DNA of 64,000 nt from Cucumis sativus. Taxonomy: Eukaryota; Streptophyta; Magnoliopsida; Cucurbitales; Cucurbitaceae. Position numbers and translations under genes: made by a program. Position 1 is the first letter of the stretch; every line of letters starts with the position of its first letter. The stretch covers positions 1,612,001-1,676,000 of the forward strand of contig NC_026659.2 in assembly GCF_000004075.3 (NCBI RefSeq), written 5' to 3'. Positions 47,157 through 58,130 of this stretch are shown in pieces. The notes beneath the pieces are model-generated. The model worked only from the letters and a program-made list of their open reading frames with translations. It was not told the DNA's origin and ran no database searches.

Positions 47157-48140
47157 AAATATATATCATTGATCTAATAGGATTGTGATGGGTTTATAAT
47201 AATAACATTCTTCTCACCTCTTCGGCCTCAATTTAGAAAAGAAATGCTCGTTTGAGTTTCAAGTGCCTTCCGTTGTAGTGGATTTTACATTTTAACTCAT
47301 CTATAAACTTTTCTTTATTTTTTTCTTATCCATTTCCTACCATTACTAAATAAAAGCCCCTTTGTTTTGCTTTGGCCTATAAGTTTTTAGTGTCAATTTT
47401 CACCTTACATGAATATTTGAAAATTAGCTTAGTTTTTTCTTTAAATATATATACATTCATCTTTTTTACCTCATCTATACTGCATATATCATAAAAATAT
47501 ATTACTTTTTAAGAAGAGGAGAATTATATTACTTATTTTTTTTTTAACAAGATAAAAAATTATAGACTATTTTTATATTAATTTCTAACAGTAAATAAGC
47601 TCAAATATGACTTACATGCAGCAATATTATATTATTTTGCAACGAAATAATAATATACATGTAGACAATGGAATAATAACATTAATTACTAATAGTAATT
47701 TACTCATTTACATGCTTCCCAAAAAAAAAAAAAAAAAGAATTATTTACGTACACTTTGAAAATCACGGTGGAGATCGGTTTTCTTGATCAAATGACAAGA
47801 ATAATTGAAATATTAAATTAAGATTCCATCCATGAATAACTTTAGCTAATAGTTTAAGTAATTTTTCCTAAGTTCAAATTGTAGATCAATAATGTAACAG
47901 AATTAATGAAACTTTGGAGGTAATTTTCAAATATAGCATAAGAATGTATGATATTCTTCTTATTTAAGTATTTTTTTGTTAAAAAGATTAGACACTAATT
48001 AATAGAGTTGTATTTGCATGAAAATAAACATATAGAATCCATAATTATAAATTTAATAATGAAGGCAAGCAGTCAAGCTTGTTCCCGTCCTTGTCTTCAT
48101 CAATATTTTGTTCCTCTAACTTTCCCGATCGATTTCATCG
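47157..48140. other. Intergenic region between the aminopeptidase and BTB genes
   Basis: It holds the aminopeptidase 3' UTR (to about 47,350), AT-rich spacer with a poly(A) tract at 47,719-47,736, and the BTB-gene promoter/leader. No TATA box stands out. No extra gene is seen. Confidence 0.5.
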
Positions 48141-49571
48141 ATGAAGTCTCCCCCAATTTCAGCTTCGATTTCTTCTTCTCCGATTCTACCGCAGCTGTTA
48201 AACCCTGAATCTAACATTGTCACCGTTAATGTTGGTGGCCACCTCTTTCAAACCACCAAGCAAACCCTAGCCATAGCCGGTTCCAGTTCTCTGTTATCAA
48301 CCATCTCCGATTCATCGCAATCCCTCGTACCCTTTATCGATCGAGATCCCGATCTCTTTTCCCTCATTCTTTCGCTTCTTAGAACCGGTTATCTTCCTTC
48401 CAAAGCCAAAGCCTTTGATCTCCAAGACCTTATTTCAGAGTCCCAGTTCTATGGAGTTGAATCCCTTTTAATCAATTCTCTTTCTAATCCTTCTCAATTC
48501 GAAGCTTTTAATCTCGAGAAATCTCTGATTCTCCCTCTCAATGGTCGAGATTCTCCGTCGACAATCGCGTCAACGCCGTTTGGATCACTCCATGTCGCTC
48601 ACGGCGGCAAGATCACCTCTTTTGATTGGTCGCTTCAGAGAAAGACGACGATTCTAACGCAATTCTCCGTCATTGATTCTCTTTTAGCGTTGTCGCCATC
48701 ACTGGCCGCTGCCGGCGCTACCGACTTCTCTGGTTTGCAAATCCTCAATCTTCAAACAGGCCAAGTGAAATCAATTCTTAATTGGGAGAATGTGACTCGG
48801 TCCAGTTCTACCGTGCAAGCCATCGGAGCTTCTTCTGAGCTTCTCTTCACCAGCTTCGAATCAGGCAGAAGAAACTCAAATTCCATAATGATATACGATT
48901 TACAAACCTTCAATCCAGTTACTGAAATCGCTCACAACGAGATCTACGGTGCGGAGATTGATTCAGCAATCCCAGCCACAATGTTGAAATGGGTTGCAGG
49001 TTATAATCTGTTAATGGCTTCTGGGTCTCACAGTGGACCTTCTGGAGTACAGGGTAACATTAAATTCTGGGACATTAGGAGTGGGAACATAGCTTGGGAG
49101 GTGAAGGAGAAGGTGGATTGTTTCTCAGACATGACTGTATGTGAGAATCTATCTGCCATTTTCAAGATTGGTGTGAGCTCTGGTGAAGTTTATAGTGCAG
49201 ATTTGAGAAAACTTGGAGATGAGAATCCATGGATTTGTCTTGGGGATAGGATGAAGGTGATGAATGGGAAGAAAGTTGGGGTTGGAGGGAAGATTGAGAG
49301 TTACGGAAATCAAGTGTTTTGCAGCAGAGAAGGAGGGAGTATAGAGTTATGGTCTGAAGTAACAGTTGGGAATGGAGGAAATAAGGAAGGAGGATTAGGG
49401 TTAGAGGAGAGAGTTTTTAGGAAGAATTTGATGGGGAGAATGAAGGATTTGGGAGGTGGGAAAGTAATGAAATTAGGATTTGGTGGGAATAAGATGTTTG
49501 TGATAAGAAAAGATGAACAATGTGTGGAGGTTTGGAAGAGTTCAGGTAAGGGATTTTGGGATGCTTTGTAA
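48141..49571 (+). CDS. BTB/POZ (T1-type) protein with WD40/YVTN-like C-terminus
   Basis: An intronless 476-residue protein. A short Ser/Pro-rich N-terminus is followed by a potassium-channel-tetramerisation-type BTB domain at about residues 25-115, starting NIVTVNVGGHLFQTTKQTL and including DRDPDLFSLILSLLRTGYLP. The rest (about 150-475) has weak beta-propeller character: repeated strands with GLQILNLQTGQV, SIMIYDLQTF, NIKFWDIRSG, SIELWSEV and CVEVWKSS. Arabidopsis relatives include At5g41330, At2g24240 and At4g30940. BTB proteins of this type commonly act as substrate adaptors for CUL3 ubiquitin ligases; that role is inferred here, not shown. The start ATG (CATCGATGAAG) follows a pyrimidine-rich leader. 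A glycine-rich, low-complexity insertion (VGNGGNKEGGLGLEE) occurs late in the propeller. Confidence 0.9.
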   Translation: MKSPPISASISSSPILPQLLNPESNIVTVNVGGHLFQTTKQTLAIAGSSSLLSTISDSSQSLVPFIDRDPDLFSLILSLLRTGYLPSKAKAFDLQDLISESQFYGVESLLINSLSNPSQFEAFNLEKSLILPLNGRDSPSTIASTPFGSLHVAHGGKITSFDWSLQRKTTILTQFSVIDSLLALSPSLAAAGATDFSGLQILNLQTGQVKSILNWENVTRSSSTVQAIGASSELLFTSFESGRRNSNSIMIYDLQTFNPVTEIAHNEIYGAEIDSAIPATMLKWVAGYNLLMASGSHSGPSGVQGNIKFWDIRSGNIAWEVKEKVDCFSDMTVCENLSAIFKIGVSSGEVYSADLRKLGDENPWICLGDRMKVMNGKKVGVGGKIESYGNQVFCSREGGSIELWSEVTVGNGGNKEGGLGLEERVFRKNLMGRMKDLGGGKVMKLGFGGNKMFVIRKDEQCVEVWKSSGKGFWDAL

Positions 49572-52500
49572 ATGATAATGATTTGATCGTATAATTTATC
49601 AAAAATCCAAAATGGGTTTGTAGTAATGTAGATTAGTTGTTGTAACGATTGAGAAATTCATTTTGTAGTATTGATGAACTTATAAAAGCATTTTGATATC
49701 ATTGTAACTTGTGTTGGAGTGTTGATGAGTGTTTTTCTTTTTGATTTCAAAGTTTAGTAGAAGAGGGATATGAAAATATGTCTTATCCATCTTACAAAGT
49801 TACAAACTAGCCATTGAGATTACTTGGATTTCGGTAGGGATGACCCTAATTTAGTTTTGGACTCGAAAATTAAAATTTTGTTTATTTTACCCAAGCATTT
49901 ACCCAACATTAAATTGCCCAGTTATCTCGGTAACTTCTCATGAAATTATATTGGAGCGAATTCGAGATTGCTATTGGACTTTAAGGAGAGGTCAAGTGTC
50001 CACTTTCAATGCGTATACGCGTATATGTATAGCAAGTAGAGAGTTTGAGTATTAGAATGAACTTACTTTCTTTGAAGTTATAATGTCACATTTACAATGA
50101 AACATTGATATAGGGCATTCACATGTGAGTTTTTTACTCTTGTTAGGTTAACTCTTCAACTAAATGTGCATAGGCATGCATTTAACATATTTTGTTCATA
50201 AGTTTTGAGACTCTGCCAACTTCATTTTTGGCCAAGGACGTGGTCACGTGCCAATCTCATTTTTGGCCAAGGACGAGGTTAAAGAGGTTGGTGTGGGCTT
50301 TTTGATAAGTTTCATCTTTTTTTTAAGGCTTAGATAGATTGTAGTACACTACACTCCATTTACTAACTTCAGCGTGTCGATAGTCTGAGTTCAATTGGGG
50401 CTCAAAGTCAAATTATACGTTTTCCTTAAACCATTTCATCATCTCAATTGAGTTACTTGTCCATTTGCTATTGTTTTCTTGGTTTCGTAGCTTCTCTTTC
50501 TTGCAACCCACCAAAACAATTTGGGATTGTTTTAGACCAATTCGATAACGTTTCTGATTCTTGCTTTCTATTCTTGCTTCTCATATTTTGAGAAACATAT
50601 TTGTTTGATAACCTATCTTGTTTCTTGTTTCCAAAATTTAATAAACATTTCTATAATTAAATTTGGGTCAAGTTTTCAAAATCTATGAATATTAGTCTAT
50701 AGCAATTTAAAACCTTGAATTTTGAGTTAAACTAAAATTCTAAACATAAAATTGTAAGTTGGAGAATAAATCGAAGCTAAACCTAAACCTTAAAAACAAC
50801 AACCATCATTGTAAATAAAAGGATCAAAATGTCACTCGTTCAATCTCTACAAGTATTAGAGCATAAATCCTAATCATCTAGAACTTTATTATAAATAAAC
50901 TAATCTAGAAAAAAAGAAAGTTATTTTCATAAAATAATAAAATAAAGATACTCTTTCCAAAAGAAAAAGAAAAATAGTAACTATCAATCATTAAATGAAC
51001 TAACATGGAATATAGAAATGGAGATTGAAGTTGTTATCTCATAAATGCTTTGAGAAAAAAGGTAGGTAAATGGTGAGTAAGGAACCCTTTAATTGAAAGG
51101 GTGCCCCAACTACAAGTTCAGCCTTTTTAATTTTAACCATTGACTTCTAATGCACCAATCACATATTCTCGATCGAGATATATCTACGGATGACTTCAAA
51201 TAAGATATTTATTATATTATTGATAAACACTAATAAATGTTTATCTCAACCGATCACATACAATAATTTTTTTTTATATTTTGTAAAATAAAATTATTAA
51301 TTCTTTGTTTCCTGTAATTTCCTTTGTTTTTTTTATGCATATCAAACTTGCAATTAACGAAACAAAATTCCCTATTTTCAACTATTGTACAATTCTTGTT
51401 AAAATAAATACAAATACAAATATATGATCTATTATATTATATGATAGCACATTAATTTCAGATATTAAGCTAATTTATAAAAGTAACTTAGACCAAAATG
51501 AAAGAAACAAAAAAAAGTATTCCATAATTAATTATAATTAGTATTGTTATAATAACTTAATATTCATGTGAATATTTATAAAAACTATTTCCTCCCAATT
51601 TGTTTACTTTTTTTGGCACATACCAATTTCTCCTTCATAGGGTGCATTAATTGTTCAAATTTGTTCACTACCTCATACCAAGGTTTTTAATTTTACAAAT
51701 TCTTTGGAATATCTAAATTTAAAATATTTAGAACCATTTAAATTTAAATATAGACCCCACCAAAATACCTAAATTTATATTGATACTATGAATTATAGTC
51801 ACATACAAACATTGTTTGGCACAAACATGCCATCATCATCATCATTATTTTATAGAGAATTTGAACCACAACCTAAGAAATAGGTCAATTGATAAAAAAT
51901 TTTGTTTATCAACAATGGATGAATGTAAAAATGAAAAAAAAAAAATTCCTTCCAATTTTGTCACTAACTTTTTATTTATTTATTTTATAGATACTTTTAT
52001 TTGTGTGTCCACTTCCTATTTACTTGGCACATAACAAAATCAACTTCTAATGTTAAGACAATGTTTTTCAATTACACCTCGAACTTATAATAATGGTAGT
52101 AGAAATTGAATCTCTAAATGATAAAAGTTTATTGTTACAATTTTCACAATTATGTAATTTTGAGGGTTTAGTTTTTACATTTTATAAGTAGGAAAAAAAA
52201 TTATTAGAAGAAATATAAATATATACATTAGTTTATTTTTATAGTATTATCACTTAAATTAACTTTTTTAATATTTATAAATAGAACAAAATATCACAAA
52301 TTGTTTGAGTTTTGAGTTTATTTTAAAATTTGAATAGTTATTAGTTATAAATTATATTTGAAAATTTATATATTTATACCTACCTAATTGAACCTTATTA
52401 TTTTTCTTCATGGTCATTGCTCCTACATAATTCCTTGGTTTGGAAAAATAATGCTTAAAATCAATATATAATTTAGATAAAGTTATGAAAAGAAGTATAT

Positions 52501-53050
52501 TGTCAAACAGATAACATGGTAGCTCAATCACTAAAACCAAACAAACAACTCACAATGAAATTTAATTAATTTCATCTTTAATGATAAACACGCCAAAAGG
52601 AGAATTATTAAAGAAAATCCTACCTTAGAAGAAAATCCAATAAATGGTTTAATTTTGTAAAGTTAAAGTTCAATGAGACTTTTAGAATGTAACCATCCTT
52701 AATAAGTAATAACCATTATATGTATATATAACAATAATAATGGTTGGTTAGATTTTTAGGCTGATGTAAAGTTTTTTTTAAAAAAACTTGTCACTATATT
52801 TTGTTTATACTAAAAGGAAAATAAGATTGAAAAAAGGAAAAACAAATAAGAATTTGTATATTATGAAGGAGAAGAAGTGTTGAAGTGACTTGGAAATTAG
52901 GTCTTGATGTCCAACTACAAATGGTGGTATTAATGGCAATGAATTCATCAATCTTAGTTTTATATAATAAGGTCTTCTCTACACAAACCCCAAAACTCTT
53001 TCAACTACAATTTATGCCTCCACATTAATGCCCTCTTCTATCTTTCTCTC
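49572..53050. other. Intergenic region between the BTB and CYP86A genes
   Basis: The BTB 3' UTR comes first. A two-copy 35-bp tandem repeat lies at 50215-50284, and a possible decayed foldback element at about 50,540-50,770 contains TTGATAACCTATCTTG. The rest is AT-rich with no supported gene. The last few hundred bases are the CYP86A promoter. Confidence 0.5.
50215..50284. repeat. Two tandem copies of a 35-bp unit
   Basis: Copy 1 (50215-50249) and copy 2 (50250-50284) share CATTTTTGGCCAAGGACG in full and differ at a few positions on either side. Copy 1 ends in a G-box core (CACGTG) that spans the junction. A local duplication in non-coding DNA. Confidence 0.85.
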
Positions 53051-53057
53051 TTTATAA
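53051..53057 (+). promoter_or_regulatory. TATA-box candidate for the CYP86A gene
   Basis: TTTATAA in CTCTCTTTATAACCTCATC, 107 nt upstream of the ATG. It implies a leader of about 75-80 nt that includes a TTTC-rich tract just before the start codon. Confidence 0.55.
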
Positions 53058-53163
53058 CCTCATCATTATAACCCACTTTTTCTCAACAAATCCCCCAAGT
53101 AACTCTCAAAATGGTTTAGAGAAAGAGGCTTCTTTCTTTCTTTCTTTCTCTTTTGATTGGAAG

Positions 53164-54738
53164 ATGGATGCCACGGTGGCGGTTGCAGTAGCTGCTTTGG
53201 TGGCGACGTACTTGATTTGGTTCTTGAATATCAAACGGTCCTTGAATGGACCACGCGTTTGGCCACTACTAGGCAGTCTTCCAGGTTTGATTAAGAATAG
53301 TCATCGTATGCATGATTGGATTGTTGAGAATTTGCAGTCCACGGGTGGCACGTACCAGACTTGCATATGCGCTATTCCGTTTTTGACTAAGAAGCAAGGT
53401 CTGGTGACAGTCACGTGTGACCCGAAGAATTTGGAGCATATTTTGAAGACACGATTCGAGAATTATCCAAAAGGGCCTAATTGGCAGGCCGTGTTTCATG
53501 ATTTGCTTGGTGATGGAATCTTCAATTCAGATGGTGATACGTGGTTGTTCCAACGAAAGACTGCTGCATTGGAATTTACTACTAGAACTCTTCGTCAAGC
53601 CATGGTTCGTTGGGTTAGTCGAGCTATTAAGTCTCGATTTTGCCCAATCCTTGAGTTGGCTCAACGTCGAGGTAAGCCTGTTGATCTTCAGGACCTTTTG
53701 CTTCGACTCACATTTGATAATATTTGTGGATTGACTTTCGGTAAGGATCCCCAAACGCTTGCCCCTGAATTGCCAGAGAATAGCTTCGCTATGGCATTTG
53801 ATCAAGCCACAGAAGCCACATTGTGTCGCTTTATTTTACCTGCCTTTGTATGGAGGCTAAAGAAATGGCTTCGACTCGGGATGGAAGTCACCTTAACCCA
53901 AAGTCTAAACCACACAAATCAATATTTAACCAATATCATCAACACACGTAAGCACGAATTATCCAATCAGCACCAGGTCAACAGTAATCAAACCCCTCAC
54001 GACGACTTGCTATCAAGATTCATGAAAAAGAAGGAATCCTACTCGGACACATTTCTCCAACACGTGGCACTCAATTTCATCCTAGCTGGACGGGACACCT
54101 CATCCGTCGCCCTGAGCTGGTTCTTCTGGTTAGTCATCCAAACCCCACGTGTGGAGGAAAAAATCCTCGCTGAAATCTGCACCGTCCTGATGGAGACACG
54201 TGGCAAAGAAATGTCCACATGGACGGAAGAGCCATTAGGATTTGAAGAAGTGGATCGATTGATTTACCTCAAAGCCGCCTTATCGGAAACTCTCCGACTC
54301 TACCCATCGGTGCCGGAAGATTCAAAACATGTGATAAACGACGATGTTTTACCCACCGGAACTTTCGTCCCTGCCGGCTCCTCCGTCACGTATTCAATAT
54401 ATTCAACTGGTCGAATGAAATTCATCTGGGGAGAAGATTGTTTAGAATTCAAACCAGAGAGATGGTTACATACAAATGAAAATGCTTATAAATTCGTTGC
54501 CTTTAATGCCGGCCCAAGAATTTGTTTAGGAAAAGATTTGGCTTATTTACAAATGAAGTCGATTGCGGCAGCGGTCTTGCTCCGCCACCGCCTGACGGTG
54601 GTCCCCGGCCACCGTGTTGAGCAAAAGATGTCGTTGACGTTGTTCATGAAGTATGGCCTTAAAGTTCACTTGCATCCCAGAGATTTAGGCCGTGTGGTGG
54701 AGACAATTAGCAAAACCGCGGCGGAGACGGCGACTTGA
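53164..54738 (+). CDS. Cytochrome P450 CYP86A, fatty-acid omega-hydroxylase
   Basis: An intronless 524-residue P450. CYP86A enzymes hydroxylate the terminal carbon of fatty acids at the ER, supplying omega-hydroxy and dicarboxylic acids for cutin and related lipid barriers. The N-terminal hydrophobic anchor (residues about 3-22, [17 protein letters not shown]) precedes the proline-rich hinge ([14 protein letters not shown]). I-helix AGRDTSS is at 308-314, the K-helix ExxR at 375-378 (ETLR), PERW at 431-434, and the haem-binding loop [10 protein letters not shown] at 447-456 with the ligand Cys454. The segments [11 protein letters not shown] and [24 protein letters not shown] are characteristic of CYP86A. 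Length and motifs are complete. The specific member (CYP86A4/7/8-like) cannot be settled without a tree. Confidence 0.95.
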   Translation: MDATVAVAVAALVATYLIWFLNIKRSLNGPRVWPLLGSLPGLIKNSHRMHDWIVENLQSTGGTYQTCICAIPFLTKKQGLVTVTCDPKNLEHILKTRFENYPKGPNWQAVFHDLLGDGIFNSDGDTWLFQRKTAALEFTTRTLRQAMVRWVSRAIKSRFCPILELAQRRGKPVDLQDLLLRLTFDNICGLTFGKDPQTLAPELPENSFAMAFDQATEATLCRFILPAFVWRLKKWLRLGMEVTLTQSLNHTNQYLTNIINTRKHELSNQHQVNSNQTPHDDLLSRFMKKKESYSDTFLQHVALNFILAGRDTSSVALSWFFWLVIQTPRVEEKILAEICTVLMETRGKEMSTWTEEPLGFEEVDRLIYLKAALSETLRLYPSVPEDSKHVINDDVLPTGTFVPAGSSVTYSIYSTGRMKFIWGEDCLEFKPERWLHTNENAYKFVAFNAGPRICLGKDLAYLQMKSIAAAVLLRHRLTVVPGHRVEQKMSLTLFMKYGLKVHLHPRDLGRVVETISKTAAETAT

Positions 54739-56112
54739 CGTTGCTAGGCCCCAACGGCGATCTTGTACCACTATTAAAAAATATTTTTAATTTTTGTTGT
54801 ATTTTATGAATATATGTAACAAATTCAAGAAAACAATAGCACGAAGTGTTGTTTATTCTTGAAATAATATATTAACTTAAAGGAAAATATTGCAATTTTA
54901 CAAAAATTTGGTTCTCTCTCTCTATATATATACACATGTTTAATTATTAAAAATGGGTTGATTTCCTTTCAATTTAGTGTAAGAATTAAGATTTAATTTT
55001 TAGTCTAGGCTCAATTTTAAGTACTTCATATTATAGTATTTGAATAAATTTCACAAATGAAACCAAAACCCAAATGCCCACTCTTTTTTTATTGTTCTCA
55101 CAGCCCATTTGTGCAGTCTCATGAACCATATTATAAATGTGTCTTATATTTTCAAATCACATCCAACAAAATTACTATTTGGGCACTTTTTTTTTTGTTC
55201 ACTTAAAGATCAATTACAGTTTTTTTTATTAAAAAAAACAATATATTTTTTTAGATTTTTCTAATGATTGGAGTATATATGTTGCAGAAAGATAGTGTAT
55301 GCAGTATGCATGTACGGTTTGGCCAACTACTTGAGATTCCCAATTCTTTCATTTATTAATATTGGATTCAATTTCAAGCCTAAAGAGTCTAGTGAAGATC
55401 ATGGGATTTGGAAACAATAGATTCATTGGACAAATCAGATGTACCTCAACAAGAAGGAAAATGATTGACTAGAAAGAAACTCCTAATTAAACATTTGCGA
55501 TTGCAATCCTCATGTGAATTGTACTTTAATTAGAAGAATGTTTCCAAAAAAAATTAATTGTTCTTGCATCTCTATTTTATTTTTCCATTGTGGCTGAGAA
55601 CCTAAATCGAAGCTCAGGGTCTATTTACTCAAAAAATGTTTAGATCAAACTAGACGATAATCAGATAAATGAAGATTGGTTACATAGAAAACATTAGAAA
55701 TCAAACTATAGTATGTCAACACATTGGCAACTTTTATTATACTATGAACATTGAAAAAGATGCATGTCAAAGATATATAGGAATGAGCCATGTGAGATTC
55801 AAAAATGAAAGTTGTAAAGACAAATTGATGATTGCACAAAAGAATTAATATATAATCCATTACATAACTTGAAAATTACAACATCCACTAATAATTAAGA
55901 CATAGATAACTTAATTTACACACAAACCCATCTCAGTCTCTCTCAAGAAACACCAAAATAAACAACGTTTACAGATACCAAAAAAGAGATAAAGAAGAGA
56001 ACACACGCATATTAAGAAAGAAATGAAAAAAAGAAGATGATATATTCCAAAGATAATCTCTTAGGAAATGATAATAATGATATTATGAATTATGAAGCTG
56101 TTCTTCTGACCT
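54739..56112. other. Intergenic region between convergent CYP86A and PIP1 genes
   Basis: It holds both 3' UTRs (CYP86A to about 54,900; PIP1 minus-strand 3' UTR from 56,112 down to perhaps 55,860) and a CT/TA microsatellite at 54,911-54,931. No additional gene is recognised. Confidence 0.5.
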
Positions 56113-57959
56113 TCAAGCTCTGGCCTTGAATGGAATGGCTCTGATGATGATTTGGTGGTAAATAGCAGCCAAAGTAGCTCCAACAAAAGGTCCCACCCAG
56201 AAGATCCACTACATATACATAATATTCCCCAAAAAAAATTATTATTGATTAAATCTCAACCATTCATCACCAAAATCACCCCTTGATTCAAGTAGATCTC
56301 ATTATCTTTATTTTCGTTATTTTAATTCAAAGAGTTGGGAGAGTGGGCCCTTAGTGATGGTGTTTACTATCGACTAACGTTTTGGAAATACATTTTAATC
56401 ACTCGGTTAATTCAATATTATTAATTTCACATTTTAAAGGTAGATTTCATATCAACAAAAACTAATTTTTAAAAATTAAAAACATGTTTCATAGTTATTT
56501 AGAAAATAGCAATTCTATTTTTAGCCATTTTAAAATCTCTTCCAAACATGACTTCAAAAATTAATATTCTAGTTTACTTTGGTTTGCATATTAATTTACC
56601 ATTTTACCCCTTTTGTCTTTTAAGGGCAAGAAAAACAACAAATTTGTGGATTAACAAAATAGTAAAACTAAAGGCTAAAAAGGTAATTAGACTTTCAAAG
56701 GGTTGTACTTACATGGTCATCCCAAGCGTGTTGCCTGTTGTAGATGATGGCAGCTCCGAGACTCCTGGCCGGATTAATGCCGGTTCCGGTGATGGGAATG
56801 GTGGCCAAATGGACCAAAAACACTGCAAACCCAATGGGAAGAGGAGCCAAAATCTACAAACAAAATCCATATTTTATTTATAGACAACTGAATAATATCC
56901 AACCTAACGGTTAAAAAAGAAAACAACAAAACTTACAGGGACGTGAGAATCTCTGGCATTTCTCTTAGCATCGGTGGCGGAGAAGACGGTGTAGACGAGA
57001 ACGAAGGTACCGATGATCTCAGCACCAAGACCGCTACCCTTGGTGTAGCCAGAGGACACGAAGTTGGCACCACCGAGCTTCTGCACGTAGGAGGACCCCT
57101 CGAAGCCCTTGACGACGCCGGCGCCGCAGATGGCGCCGAGGCATTGCATTATGATGTAGAATACTGCTCTTGTGAGGGACAGTTTTCTGGCCAGGAAAAG
57201 CCCGAAGGTCACTGCCGGATTAATGTGCCCACCTGAGAAGAAAACATACCCAAACCAAAATAAGGATTTACCACAATAATTATCAAACTAACTCGTAATA
57301 ATACATCGCATATAAGTTCATTTAATTATTATAGCTCTTCATGTTCAAACTTTAAGCTTAAATAATCATTTAACATAATATTTCCCTTAATTATATCTTC
57401 GGGAAAGCTTAATTATGGTCTCAAGATCTTCAAAATAAATAAATAAATATTTTGTTGCAGAACACACACTAAAGAAAACGAAATAATCCTTTAAATAAAC
57501 AAACTAAAGATTAAGTAACTAAAATGAACAAAGTTAAGAGTTTCATCCAAACCCTATACAATACTTCCAAACACCATACAGATCTAAGAACAAAACGGAA
57601 CAAGACAGTGGTTTAGGTTTCAGGGTTTTACCGGAGATGCCGGCGGTGCAGTAGACGAGGGCGAAGATCATGCCGCCGAAGGCCCAAGCAATGCCCTGAA
57701 TGCCGACGCTGTTGCATTTGGACGGAGATCGGTTGACTCCCATCACCGTCAAGATGGTGATGTAGAGGAACAAGAAAGTGGCCATAAACTCCGCGATTCC
57801 GGCTCTGTAAAACGACCATGACTTCAGCTCGCCCGGCTCGTACAGTGGCGCCGGCGGTGGCTCTTTGTAGTCCTTGTCCGTCTGCGCCGATGTGCCAATT
57901 GGCTGCCTTTCTGAGAACTTGTTTGCTCCTAGCTTCACGTCCTCTTCTTTCCCCTCCAT
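56113..57959 (-). CDS. PIP1 plasma-membrane aquaporin
   Basis: A water-channel protein of the PIP1 subfamily. Four exons on the minus strand, 57959-57632, 57232-56937, 56853-56713 and 56208-56113, total 861 nt and 286 residues, the standard PIP1 length. The N-terminus [20 protein letters not shown] is the PIP1 signature; PIP1 tails are longer than those of PIP2. Six membrane helices are expected. Both pore motifs are intact: GGHINPAV (NPA at 114-116) and GTGINPARS (NPA at 235-237). The aromatic/arginine filter reads Phe94, His223, Thr232 and Arg238, the water-selective PIP set. Three introns at the positions usual for plant PIP genes separate the exons, all GT-AG. PIP1 proteins often need PIP2 partners to reach the plasma membrane and can also conduct small solutes; that is family knowledge. 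Confidence 0.97.
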
Positions 57960-58120
57960 TTTCTTATTCTTCTTCTTTGCTGAGTTTTGCTTAGAAAATG
58001 TAACAAGGGAGGTTCTCTTCTCTCACTCTAGAATGAGATTTCTCTCTCCTGTTAATGGGGTTTTGTTTTCCTTTAGCTTTTAGGAAGAAGGTAGAAGGAG
58101 AAGGTTAGCAGGTGGAGTGT

Positions 58121-58127
58121 TTTTATA
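58121..58127 (-). promoter_or_regulatory. TATA box of the PIP1 gene
   Basis: Read on the minus strand as CTATAAAAACACTCC, 162 nt upstream of the ATG, predicting a leader of about 130 nt. A good consensus match at a normal distance. Confidence 0.65.
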
Positions 58128-58130
58128 GAC

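Noticed and set aside
56943-57236. 97-codon plus-strand frame
   Set aside because: Antisense shadow of PIP1 exon 2.
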